64,000 nt of DNA from Cardiocondyla obscurior (Eukaryota > Arthropoda > Insecta > Hymenoptera > Formicidae), in assembly GCF_019399895.1 (NCBI RefSeq), contig NC_091868.1, positions 3,272,499 through 3,336,498 of the forward strand, written 5' to 3'. The notes beneath the pieces are model-generated. The model saw only the letters and a program-made list of their open reading frames with translations. It was not told where the DNA came from and made no database searches. Positions within the stretch are counted from its first letter, which is position 1. Each line of letters opens with the position of its first letter. Shown piece by piece: positions 11,849 to 22,053 of the stretch. The translations under genes were made by a program, and so were the position numbers.

Positions 11849-12735
11849 ATCTGCATTATTTTTCTCGTCTTACAACGATGAAGTATTTGATTTTTTTTTT
11901 TTTTCCAAGTTTTTGTGCTTCTATCAGTGTCTGATGTGGCACAATAACCTCTTCTTTTAGATGAAGTATTTGATACTTATGTAAGGTTAACAAAATACAC
12001 CTTCTCTCACATCTGTGGATTAAACCATAGATACTGAAAAATATAAAGATTAGGTCCACGGAATAGTATAAGAAGATCTAACGCCGTAATACGAAGATGG
12101 GAAGACTTTTGTTTAAACTAAAGCGAAATTTGTTGAAAAGAAACACTAACGTCTCTAAATAGAAAATCTCAAACTACATCAATCGTGATTCGGGATGAAA
12201 CAATCGACGACAAAATCGTTGCGTTTTTGTGACAAAAGGGATTTTCAAACAAGATGTACGATTATCGATTCGCAGGAGCAGAGTGAAATCCACGTAACGC
12301 GTTTCGCGTGAACAATGTCGTTGGCAAGATGTCGAAAACGCCAACAACCGAGATTAACAGAGTTCGCGGTAGTGAAAGACGCTTACGATCGTCCATGCTT
12401 CTGGCGAGAGCGTTGATATGAGATCGGAACAGAAGCAAATTCTTATCGAACGGTATCTCGAGCTCCGGGCGAGGGAAAAAGCGCGGCAAAGCCCGTCAAG
12501 TAATTAGCGGTATGACAAAGGGCGAGAAGCGACGAGAGCAGGATCGAGCCTGGCCGACGTGCGGCATCCTCCTCGCCGAGCCGCGACGCGCCGCGCCACG
12601 GAGCGATTCTCTTACAAAGCGATCTAGAATATGTTCGAGGAGCGACGAGGCCGATATCTCGTCCGCGAGATCGTCAGCGAAGGTTCACAAGATGGATCGC
12701 CATAGCCGTTCGCTCGAATGGCGTAGTTAGCTTCT

Positions 12736-12838
12736 TACCTTGATCGGCAAACAGGCGGTGTTCTTGAAGAAGATCTGCCGCACGTCTCCCTCGCCTTCGA
12801 AAAGGTCCAGGTAATCGAGGGAGGACATTTTACTACGT
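12736..12838 (-). other. Possible alternative first coding exon (ZMAT2 or an unknown gene)
   Basis: Within a CpG-rich region, an ATG at 12838 opens a frame of about 30 residues (MSSLDYLDLFEGEGD... to ACLPIK) that ends at a strong AAG|GTAAGA donor at 12736. The frame ends in phase 0, and ZMAT2 exon 2 starts in phase 0, so the two could join. I do not recognise the peptide. It may instead belong to another transcript, or be a chance frame in a GC-rich promoter. Confidence 0.35.
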
Positions 12839-13102
12839 AAGCCACGAGACACAAAGCCGCGCCCGTTGAACGCGTACGCCGTTCGCTGCAAATCTGTGGA
12901 GGCGCCCTCGCGTCGTTCGCTGGCGTCGCTTCTGGTCGCTTTCCTACCCGCAACTTCGGCTACGTTCGTTTCAACTCGACTCTTGTCCGTACGTCTTGGT
13001 GGTCTCCGCCGGAGAGAGTGCGATTTCACGCAGCTAAGCAAAGCTGGCGTTGTACCCCCACTCTACCGCAACGCAAAGCTAGCGTTAAAAAGCTAAAGCT
13101 AA

Positions 13103-13263
13103 AGGCTCGTCTACAATGGCAGTAACAAACGGTCGTAAAGCCGTAAGTTTTAAGAAAGTAACCAATTGTATCATAATTCTAAAAGAATGATGTAATATAA
13201 TTGGTTATTTTCTTAAAACTTACGACTTTACGTCCGTTTGTTACTGCCATTGTAGACGAGCCT
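13103..13263. mobile_element. 161-bp MITE with about 70-bp inverted termini
   Basis: The ends are AGGCTCGTCTACAATGGCAG and its reverse complement. The inverted repeats extend about 70 bases with few mismatches around a short AT-rich middle. The element is flanked by TAA at 13100-13102 and 13264-13266, which would be a 3-bp target duplication, as in the PIF/Harbinger superfamily. It has no coding capacity. The family name is inference. Confidence 0.75.
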
Positions 13264-13327
13264 TAACAATCGATTTGCAATAACGAAAATTGAAAATTCC
13301 GAAATAGAGGTGCTAACTTTATTGAGG
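13264..13327. repeat. Outer arm of the interrupted inverted repeat (right)
   Basis: About 64 bases match 7579-7644 exactly in reverse complement. The match begins exactly at the edge of the 161-bp palindromic element. Confidence 0.85.
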
Positions 13328-13460
13328 TGTGGTTCCTAGGAAAAATGCCAAGTGCCTTTTCATGAAGAATTCAAGTTTCTAAAGTTGGCGGCAATGTATA
13401 GCTGAATATAAAACCGGTCGTTCGTCCCTCGTATCCTCCATTTTCTTCGTCAACGGCATC

Positions 13461-16400
13461 ATGGTAAGTTTAATATCTGCAAGGTCTTCGAATCCGATGA
13501 AATTTGCAATTTCCTTCAGCATCTGTGATGGAAAACTGCATAATCGTGTTCGCGTGTATTTTCTTTGAACTTTTAAATAATTATTATAACGGATATCAAC
13601 GATATAGTGAACGTTTTGCTATCACAAAATGATAATTTTACAAACGTGTGATTCCTTTCGCATGTTGCCTCGAAACGTTTTGATATCGTTAAAATGATGA
13701 TCTCTGTTCTAATGTTTATGGTTTTCGTCTGAATTACCTTGACGAGAGACTCTAGGGCGGTCTGATTTTCTATTTTTTATCTAAAAAGCTTAATTATCCA
13801 CGTGCCACGTGTTTTCAAGTCTGCGTCTTGTTACAGTCGCACAGGAAGTTCAGCGCCCCTCGACATGGCTCGATGGGATTCTACCCGAAGAAAAGATCTC
13901 AAAGACATCGCGGAAAAGTAAAGGCTTTCCCGAAGGATGATCCTAGCAAGCCTGTACACTTAACGGCTTTTATCAGCTATAAAGCCGGTATGACTCATGT
14001 TGTGAGAGAAGCCGATCGCCCTGGCTCAAGTGAGTTATTATTTTAAAAGAATTTAATTGATATTTTCAGTAATAATATAGTAAATTACGAATTTATAAAG
14101 CTTTTAATTTTTTTGTTAATTTGTTACAAACTTATGATATGTTAATCTGGGTGTTGATCAATGCAGAAATGTGTTGATCCACCTGGGTTGCAGTGTGAGA
14201 GCTGCATTTAATGCAGTATGTTCTCAATACTGCCATATCAAAAAATAACCCTGTACACTGCTTGCAGAATGTATAGAAGCAAGGTATATTCCATAAACTC
14301 TTTGGAGCCCATTGGGCAGTAACCATTGAGATAAACCATACCTAGTACAGTCTCTTCTCAAAAATTCCTTTCTTCCTATCTTTTTTTTTATTTTAAATAT
14401 GTAATATGAATTATTTTCTTACAGAGGTAAATAAAAAGGAAATTGTGGAGGCAGTAACTATCCTTGAGACACCACCAATGATTGTTGTTGGTCTTGTTGG
14501 ATATATTGAAACTCCTCATGGCCTTAGAGCACTTGCCACTGTCTGGGCAGAGCATTTGTCAGAAGATTGCCGCAGACGTTTCTATAAGAACTGGTTTGTA
14601 AAAATTATTAATTTTTTTTTATCAGCTTTTACAGTCGTTAAAATTTATAAAAGCCGCGATGTGTTAATTCAAACGTTGATCAATGCAAAAATGCGTTGAT
14701 TCGTTTGAATTGCAGTTTAAGAGCTGCTTTTAATGCAGTATGTTCTTGATACTGCCATGTCGAAGAGAAATTCTGTGCTCTGCTTTCGCGGACTGCACGG
14801 ATGTAAGGTATATTCCATAGACTTTTTGGAGCCCATTGGGCAGTGACCATTGAGATAAACCATGCCTAGTACAGTTTTTCTCTTTAAATATAATACATAT
14901 ACTTTATTATATACATGGTACTAAAATTAACGCATCAGCTCTCCGCTCGCACGATGAGAGTGATCACTTGGATATGGCCATTAAAGTATAATTTTTAATT
15001 GGTTGGTCCAAGAAATGTGTCCGGTCTCCACTCGTTACGATGAGACCGGCACGTTACACAGGTCCCCACGTGCGGTGTAGATACATACGCAGACGGGCAC
15101 TGCAATTGATTTTTCGACAGGTACAAGAGCAAGAAGAAGGCATTTACGAAGGCGTCGAAGAAATGGCAAGACGACCTCGGCCGTAAATCTATCGAAGCGG
15201 ATCTCAAGAAAATTAAGAAGTATTGCAGCGTTGTTCGTATCATTGCGCACACTCAGGTACAATGCAAAGATGTTAAATGAATAAAATTATGAATTAAATA
15301 CGTGCTCGATATAATAATTAATTTTTGTTTTATTTTTTAGATGAAGCTGTTGAGGCAACGCCAAAAGAAAGCTCACATTATGGAAATTCAGTTGAATGGC
15401 GGTACTATCGAAGATAAAGTACAATGGGCGCGGGATCATTTGGAGAAACCTGTGCCTATTAGTACCGTGTTTGCTGCCGATGAAATGATTGACGTGATTG
15501 GAGTTACTAAGGGAAAGGGTTACAAAGGTATATTTTTACGCGTAAATATATATATATTTGAGTGTGTTACTTGCTCCCGAATTGCCACTCTGGCACATTT
15601 CCGCCCCCTCTCTCTTCGTAATTTTTCACGAACACATGTACACATTATTCTGAAAAGCATGCTTTTAAGAAAGCACTTAGGACTGTATGATGAAAAAAGC
15701 ATGACGTGCACTTATCTGATTATCTTGAGGATAATACCATGCTGCCTTCCTACTGAAGTCCTTAATAAAAAAAAAAAAAAAAATTTGCAAATTGAGATCC
15801 GCTCTTTTTTATTTCTAATAAACAATGATTTTTTTTTTAATTGATATTTTTCCCTCTTCTTACAGGTGTTACATCCAGGTGGCATACGAAGAAATTGCCA
15901 CGCAAAACCCACAAGGGTTTGAGGAAGGTTGCCTGTATCGGCGCATGGCATCCTAGCCGCGTGTCCTTTACTGTTGCGCGTGCTGGTCAGAAAGGATATC
16001 ACCATCGCACTGAAATGAACAAAAAGATTTACAGAATTGGACAGGGCATTCATACTAAGGATGGCAAGGTAACTAAAACTCGCTTTAAAATCTGAATTGT
16101 GCGATGCCTCTTTCCCTATCGATCTTTTTCAAATACGAGGAAAAAATCGATTTCTAATTTTTAAAGAGGCGAGATCAACGTTACTTGCTCATAGTACCTA
16201 ATGCATAATTTATATTAATGCTTTAGGCCTCCAAAACAAGTTACAAAATTGTTCTTTTTATTATGATAAGACAATCGATGATTAATATGTAATATTTTTT
16301 AATTTTTATAGATTGTGAAGAACAATGCTTCGACAGAATACGATCTTACTGATAAGAGCATTACACCGATGGGTGGCTTCCCGCATTATGGTGAGGTAAA

Positions 16401-16851
16401 TAACGACTTCATCATGATCAAGGGATGCTGCATGGGTCCGAAGAAGCGCGTGATTACACTCAGAAAGGTAAAACTCGATGTATTGATGAAAAAACTATAT
16501 GTATTCTTTATTCTCATGATGTATTTTTTATGGAGCCTTAATTATTTATTTGATCACGATGATAGTACTATGATAGGACTGATTATATAATTGACACTAC
16601 ATTAATTGACATTTACAAATAAAAAGACATAACTTGAACATGTATTTTTTCAGTCCTTGTTAGTGCACACAAAGAGAGCGGCATTGGAGAAGATCAATCT
16701 TAAATTCATCGACACTAGCTCGAAATTCGGACACGGCCGCTTCCAAACTGCTGTCGACAAGGCTTCCTTTATGGGACAACTTAAGAAAGATCGGCTGCGT
16801 GAGGAAGAAGCACGAACTGTTGGCGTGTCGTCCGCTCCACCAGCACAGTAG
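13461..16851 (+). CDS. RpL3: 60S ribosomal protein L3 (uL3)
   Basis: RpL3 is a core large-subunit protein that lines the peptidyl-transferase centre region. Exons are 13461-13463 (ATG only), 13837-14029, 14425-14593, 15121-15256, 15341-15527, 15866-16068, 16312-16467 and 16654-16851, giving 414 residues, the usual length. Recognisable stretches are SHRKFSAPRHGSMGFYPKKR, GFHRRKGKVKAF-like basic sequence near the start, GYIETPHGLRALATVWAEHL, VTKGKGYKG, the loop around WHTKKLPRKTHKGLRKVACIG (the family's conserved W-finger region) and HRTEMNKKIYRIG. A pyrimidine-rich stretch before the ATG suits a TOP mRNA. Introns 1, 2, 3 and 5 hold snoRNA candidates, as expected for a highly transcribed host gene. 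An AATAAA lies near 16883. Confidence 0.98.
13689..13770 (+). ncRNA. Candidate box C/D snoRNA in RpL3 intron 1
   Basis: There is a perfect C box (ATGATGA, 13694-13700), a possible D' box (CTGA, 13729-13732) and a D box (CTGA, 13762-13765). The spacing suits a C/D snoRNA, and the intron of a ribosomal protein gene is a normal home. The terminal stem is weak (AAA/TTT). I could not assign an rRNA target from memory. Confidence 0.5.
14141..14352 (+). ncRNA. U17/snR30-like H/ACA snoRNA, copy 1 (RpL3 intron 2)
   Basis: U17/snR30 is the H/ACA RNA needed for early 18S rRNA cleavage rather than pseudouridylation. Its known 3'-hairpin motifs are m1 (AUAUUCCUA) and m2 (AAACCAU). Here m1 appears as ATATTCCATA at 14286 and m2 as AAACCAT at 14333-14339, followed by an ACA box (14347-14349) three bases before the likely 3' end. 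An A-rich H box lies before the 3' hairpin. The 5' part folds into a hairpin with the GTTGATCAATGC stem. The length, about 210 bases, suits U17. A diverged paralogue sits in the next intron. The 5' end is approximate. Confidence 0.82.
14663..14876 (+). ncRNA. U17/snR30-like H/ACA snoRNA, copy 2 (RpL3 intron 3)
   Basis: This is a paralogue of the RNA in intron 2. ATATTCCATA is at 14810, AAACCAT at 14857-14863, an AGAGAA H box near 14764, and the ACA box at 14871-14873. The 5' hairpin has compensatory changes against copy 1: TTCAAACG pairs with CGTTTGAA here, where copy 1 has CTGGGTG with CACCTGGG. This supports conserved RNA structure in both copies. The 5' end is approximate. Confidence 0.82.
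14925..15061 (+). ncRNA. Candidate H/ACA snoRNA (RpL3 intron 3)
   Basis: Two hairpins are visible: ATCA/CTCTC...GAGAG/TGAT near 14935-14963, and CCGGTCTC...GAGACCGG at about 15021-15049. An AAAGTA sequence (ANANNA, a possible H box) lies between them, and GTTACACAG gives an ACA box at 15056-15058, three bases before the end. The layout is that of a H/ACA RNA following copy 2 of U17 in the same intron. The rRNA target is not assigned. Confidence 0.55.
15679..15762 (+). ncRNA. Box C/D snoRNA, SNORD83-like (RpL3 intron 5)
   Basis: A terminal stem (AGGACT 15679-15684 with AGTCCT 15757-15762) encloses a C box (ATGATGA, 15687-15693), a D' box (CTGA, 15716-15719), a C'-like TTGAGGA and a D box (CTGA, 15753-15756). 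The guide before the D box, TGCTGCCTTCCT, is complementary to the conserved 18S rRNA stretch AGGAAGGCAGCA. The plus-five rule points to the first A of GGAAGG, human 18S A468 as I recall. Human U83 RNAs, also in RPL3 introns, guide that site to my recollection, so this would be a conserved host-guide pair. Confidence 0.8.
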
Positions 16852-17594
16852 AATACACATACTACTGAATACAGAGAAAAAAAATAAATTTCAAAAATGT
16901 TATAAATAGGTTTATTTATTTTTTAATACTTCTGTATATAATTTAATATTTAAGTCTTAAATACCGATAAATTATTTACATATTTTTTTAAATTATAATT
17001 AAATAAATAATATTTAATTCTTAATTGCATAGAAAGAACGACGGTAATTTAATCAGGCCATTTAAATAACCGAGAAATTAAAAATAAGAAAATATGGTCG
17101 ATCTCTGAATTTTACTTCACGAAGCATTAGAAAACTTAAAAAGTATCACGAGTATAGAAGAAAGTGGGCGGGAGAACTAGTTTCCCTCACATTTCGAGAC
17201 CACGCCTTTTCTATAATGGTAGCTATCACCAGATCATTCAGTGATTGGCCCATATGGACCAACCAGGTAATAGAAAATTTTGTTAGTTTCAAGAAAATTT
17301 TCTACGTAGCGCCACCAGCGAATCGAGGCAATGTCGACGATCGACTGTCGGGAGATCAATTTATATTGAATCGACTTTCATGACTCCACACATCTCGTAA
17401 ACTCATCGTATCTGTGTGGAAGTCGTGAGGGAGTAAAAGAGAGGTATAGTATGTGTATAGGATTTAGGATTGTTGAAGTTTTTCTGGAGCTGTCGTAAGC
17501 CGATTGCCGAATACTGATCATTGTGCTTTTGTAGCCTGTAGGCCAGTACAAAATTTTGGATAAGCAAGAACGCAGGTTGCGTTAGAGTTGCAAA
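16852..17594. promoter_or_regulatory. RpL3 3' end and Hrs promoter/5' UTR
   Basis: The RpL3 3' UTR with an AATAAA near 16883 is followed by an AT-rich spacer. From about 17160 the sequence is more GC-balanced and probably holds the Hrs promoter and 5' UTR. No other gene is visible. Confidence 0.5.
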
Positions 17595-20500
17595 ATGTTT
17601 CGCAGTTCGACGAACTTCGATAAATTATTAGGTAAGCTCCTTTAAAGTATGTCCAAAATGTCGGAGCTTTCTAACAATAAGCCGTCATTAATCGCTTGTA
17701 GATAAGGCGACGAGTAATATGCAGTTGGAACCAGACTGGCCCACGATTATGCAAATTTGCGATCTTATACGCCAGAGCGATGTCCAGTAAGCACTTTTTA
17801 TAAATCTTTTATTAAAAATATATTTGCTAAATATTTGCAAGTTAGCGATACTTAATTATGTTCCACGTTAAAAAAATTCTGTTAGATGTATTATTGCTCC
17901 TTACTTTTAAACGTTTTGTATATTTAGACCAAAAATTGCACTTTCTGCTATAAAGAAGAAGATGATAAACAGTAATCCCCATGTAGCTCTATATGCCTTA
18001 CTGGTAAGAAATAATGTAATTTTGAAAACATATTACATTTAATAATAAATATTATATTTGTTTTTATATCTATTAATTTTTACTCAGGTGTTAGAATCTT
18101 GTGTGAAAAATTGTGGAACATTAATTCATGATGAAATAGCTACCAAACAGTACATGGAACAATTAAAAGAATTAGTTAAAACCTCTCCTCATGAAAATGT
18201 TAGAGTAAAAACTTTAGAGCTAATACAAGCTTGGGCTCACGCATTTCGTCTTAGTCCCAAATATAGGACGGTTCAAGTAATTAATTTATGCTACTTTTAA
18301 GATTTAATTATTAGTAGATAATTTTATTTGTCAATTTTTTTTTTTCAGGATACATTAAATATAATGAAAGCTGAAGGCTATAAATTTCCTGTTTTGAAGG
18401 AAAGCGACGCTATGTTTCGAGCAGACACTGCGCCTGCATGGGCGGATGGCGAAGTGTGCCATCGATGTCGCGTAACTTTCGGCATGGTGCAAAGAAAGCA
18501 TCATTGCAGAGCATGCGGTCAAGTTTTTTGTGGCCAATGTTCGAGTAAAGTCTCTACTTTGCCAAAATTTGGAATTGAGAAAGAAGTACGAGTTTGCGAA
18601 GCCTGTTACGAACAAGTTAACAAGTTAGTGACATACCGTATTTTTATATATTGTAATTTTTTTTTTTTTTATAATTTTTAAATATTACACGTTTTTAGGC
18701 CATCGGCAACACAAACCAAAGATTCTGACCTTCCAGCAGAATACCTCAAAAGCACTTTGGCTCAGCAGCAACAGGTAAATTGTACTTAATTATTAATGTA
18801 ATCTTTTTTAAATAAATTATACATTATAAGTTATTTTCTACACATGTATTAATATGTATGTTTATTTTGTTATAGGTTCCAACTCGAAAAACAGAAGATG
18901 AATTGCGAGAAGAAGAAGAATTGAATTTGGCAATAGCCTTAAGTCAGAGTGAAGCTGAGCAAAAAGAAAAAGAAAAGAAACGTGCTTCAAGCGTTTTAAA
19001 ATCTAATCCAACTCCTATATCGAGAACAACATATTCTCCACCACCGTCGCCCGTAAGTCATTCGTAGTTGCTAAATTATTGTCTTTTGCAAAATTCTGAT
19101 TTTATTTTATACAATTTTTATTTAATTTTTTTTATTTAGGGTCCTAGTCCATCACAAATACAGGAAGATGATGAGATTGAACCGGAACTTGCGAAATATC
19201 TAAATCGCAAGTACTGGGAACAAAGACAAATTGTAAATGAAGAGCATGGATCGAGAGTAGATGTAACCAGTCCATCTGCACCTAACATAAGCAGTCCAAT
19301 GCCCCAAAAAATTGTATTAGTAAAACAAGAAAATGGCGAAATCGATACTCAAATGGAAGAATTCGTAAGTGGTTTGAGATCTCAAGTGGAAATTTTTGTG
19401 AACAGGATGAAAAGTAACTCCTCGCGAGGCAGATCGATTGCTAATGATAGCTCAGTTCAAACATTATTTATGAATATAACAGCTATGCATTCCAGGTATG
19501 TTCAAAATCAAGCTGTTTTATTTCTGTGATACATTTAATATTTATTTTAATTATATAAAAAATTATGATTTTTTTAGATTATTAAGATATATTCAAGAAC
19601 AAGACGATAGCAGAGTATATTACGAAGGCTTACAAGATAAATTGACTCAAATGAAAGACGCTCGAGCTGCTTTGGATGCACTCCGAGAAGAACATAAAGA
19701 GAAATTACGCAGAAGAGCGGAAGAAGCTGAGAGACAACGACAAATGCTGATGGCACAAAAATTGGCTATTATGCGAAAAAAGAAACAAGAATATTTACAG
19801 TATCAGCGTCAATTAGCTTTACGAAAGATTCAAGAACAAGAAAGAGAAATGCAAATGCGTCAAGAACAACAAAAGCAGCAATATATAATGGGTAATTTTT
19901 AATTTTTTTGTTACGTTTATTACGTTTTTTAAGCCATTTTATCATTATTAAAGTTATGTTTATTTTATATTTTTTACAGGAGGCTATCAAGCAGTTTCAG
20001 ATTTTATGGGACCTTCTCAAGGATCGCCTGTTCGTCATGTCCATTATCCGACTCCTGGAGCTAATTATAATCCTATGTCACCCACTAATCAAGGAGTTTA
20101 TATGTACGGGCAACCGGCTATGAATCAGTATTCTATGCAAGGTTATAACATGCCACCAATGAATACTCTACCAGTGCATATGATGCCTTCCCTTCCTAAT
20201 CCAGACCAACAGTCATCAGATCCATCTATTCAAGCGCAAGAAAATATAGGTCGCGTCTCGATATCAGGTCCCGGAATAGTGAGTGCAAATTTTTTAATTT
20301 TTTTTTTTTTTTTTTTTTGATAAAACTAAGTATAATTTTTTTAGATGCCTCCTCAAATGCCACCTATTCAGCAGCTTCAGCCACCGAATAATCATCCAAT
20401 AGGATCTCAACAAGGTCCTACAGTGCATGTGCCACCGGGACAAGTTCAAGCAGGCAGACATATATCGCCTCAACAAGGCGCTTCATCCCAATTGCCGCAA

Positions 20501-20950
20501 CAGGCCCCTCCACCTCAAATCGGATTACCTCCGATACCGCCTGGACATATAGGTCCTTCATCAGGCCCGGTAGTTTCAGGCGGTCATGTACCAGCTGGTG
20601 CCGTAGTTGGTCTGCCACCGCAGATAGGATCGCAACAACCATCTACGTTGCCTGGTGCCCAAGGACCTTCAATATCGACACACATTTCCAATACTGCGAT
20701 TACGGCTCAGCCTTCGGGTGTTATTCAAGTGCCTGCTGGAGCTAATAGTATTTCTATTCCTGCAACGAATCAAACTTTGCCCGGGCCCCAAACATCTGGT
20801 GTGCCGATGCAAGGAATAACTCAAATTTCTGGTGCACAGTCAATACCATTTAAACCTGCTCCTGCAGTCATAACTACTGCGACTAACGAAACCCCGCAAA
20901 ATGCAGAAGATACAAAACCTAGAACGGCAGAATTAATTTCTTTCGATTAA
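17595..20950 (+). CDS. Hrs: Hrs, ESCRT-0 subunit
   Basis: Hrs binds ubiquitinated cargo and PI3P on early endosomes and starts ESCRT sorting. Exons are 17595-17631, 17702-17786, 17928-18003, 18088-18276, 18349-18623, 18699-18774, 18876-19052, 19140-19495, 19578-19891, 19980-20278 and 20345-20950, giving 829 residues. In order there is a VHS domain (residues about 1-140, NFDKLLDKATSNMQLEPDW), a FYVE zinc finger (about 155-220; WADGEVCHRC, RKHHCRACG, RVCEACY), a ubiquitin-interacting motif (EEELNLAIALSQSEAEQ), a core coiled coil (RYIQEQDDSRVYYEGLQDKL then a Gln/Arg/Glu-rich helix), and a Pro/Gln/Gly-rich tail. It ends in LISFD, a C-terminal clathrin-box motif typical of Hrs. Confidence 0.97.
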
Positions 20951-22053
20951 ATATATTAAATATTAAATGTAATACATTTAAAACGCATTTACGCGAAGAG
21001 ATACGGAATGTTTCATTTTTCCTTTTAAATTAGAACATTATAAAATTAACAATATAAAAAAAAACAGTATAAAAAAAACAATATAAAAAAAACCAAAATT
21101 CTAGCAATAAAACCATAATTTTACATTTGTTAATTAATGACATAATATTAAACTTTTTAAGAAATAAAACAAAAAAATATGAAAATATATTTAAAGGAAT
21201 TATATAGCAGGATAAATAGATATAAATCCGCTAACAGTTTAGTTTTATATATATGCAGTTGTGCAATTTACGATACCAAACGAAACAAAACTGTTTCTTG
21301 CTAATTGTTCTTTAAAAAATTTGTTTATAACAATAATATCTATGCATGTACAAATCACGCTTTATCATATAAAATAAAGGTTTCTAATACAATAATGTGG
21401 ATAGTAAGTATATATTTTTATATATTTAATTTTATTTTACATTCATAAAAGATTTTTAAGAATTTATTAAAAAAACATATTTATACTTATTGTACATGCT
21501 TATAATTAATGCAGTTTAAAGAGATTGTAATTTCCTTAATTTTTTTAAATATATTATTTGAAAATTATAAAAAAAATTAGATAACTTTAAAACAGCGATA
21601 TGTATGTACACATGAAATAATTTTTGCGCGATTTCTTTATTCTTACGACATTAAAGTGATACTTATTATATCTAGTAGTGCTAATAAACTTTGTGTAAAA
21701 CGCGAACTGTCTGTGAAAAAAAAGACAGTTTGGTAATTTTTATTATAAAAAAATTTAACAATGATTTAACAATATTATTCAATAACTTTTATTTCTTTAT
21801 TTTGTCCCTGTATTAGTTATAAGAGGTTTTATTTAAAAAATTCATTGTGATTACTATCCCATATTTGATGAAAATATCACGAAAGTTGTACTGGTTATAA
21901 GATAAAACATTCATACTAAAAATTTTATTTTATTGAATTAGTCAAGCAATTCTTTTTGCTAACTTAAAAGTAATGTTTCTCATCTGTCTGAAATAATTAA
22001 AAGATACGTTTAGTTTAAATTACTAATTCGCCAAGTTAAATACAGCGTTTTAA
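20951..22053. other. Convergent 3' spacer between Hrs and CLEC16A
   Basis: This very AT-rich stretch contains many AATAAA-like signals and should hold the 3' UTRs of both genes. A (TATAAAAAAAACA)-like short repeat lies at about 21050-21090. I see no coding signal. Confidence 0.6.

Larger units (their letters stand above)
11849..13460. promoter_or_regulatory. Divergent ZMAT2 / RpL3 promoter region
   Basis: The stretch 12240-13080 is GC- and CpG-rich compared with its surroundings and separates two head-to-head housekeeping genes. It contains the candidate exon at 12736-12838, the small palindromic element at 13103-13263, and the outer inverted-repeat arm at 13264-13327. The RpL3 transcript probably starts in the pyrimidine-rich stretch just before 13461. 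Other open frames here are on both strands and unsupported. Confidence 0.5.

Noticed and set aside
12727..13096. Several overlapping Arg/Ser-rich ORFs on both strands
   Set aside because: This is typical of random open frames in GC-rich promoter DNA. Only the 12838-12736 exon candidate, with a strong donor, was kept.
14132..14326. Antisense 64-residue ORF in RpL3 intron 2
   Set aside because: It is the shadow of the U17/snR30-like RNA on the other strand and has no splice or codon support.
16468..16653. Possible C/D boxes in RpL3 intron 7 (TTGATGA, ATGATG, CTGA)
   Set aside because: The C-box match is imperfect, box spacing is inconsistent, and no closing stem is visible.
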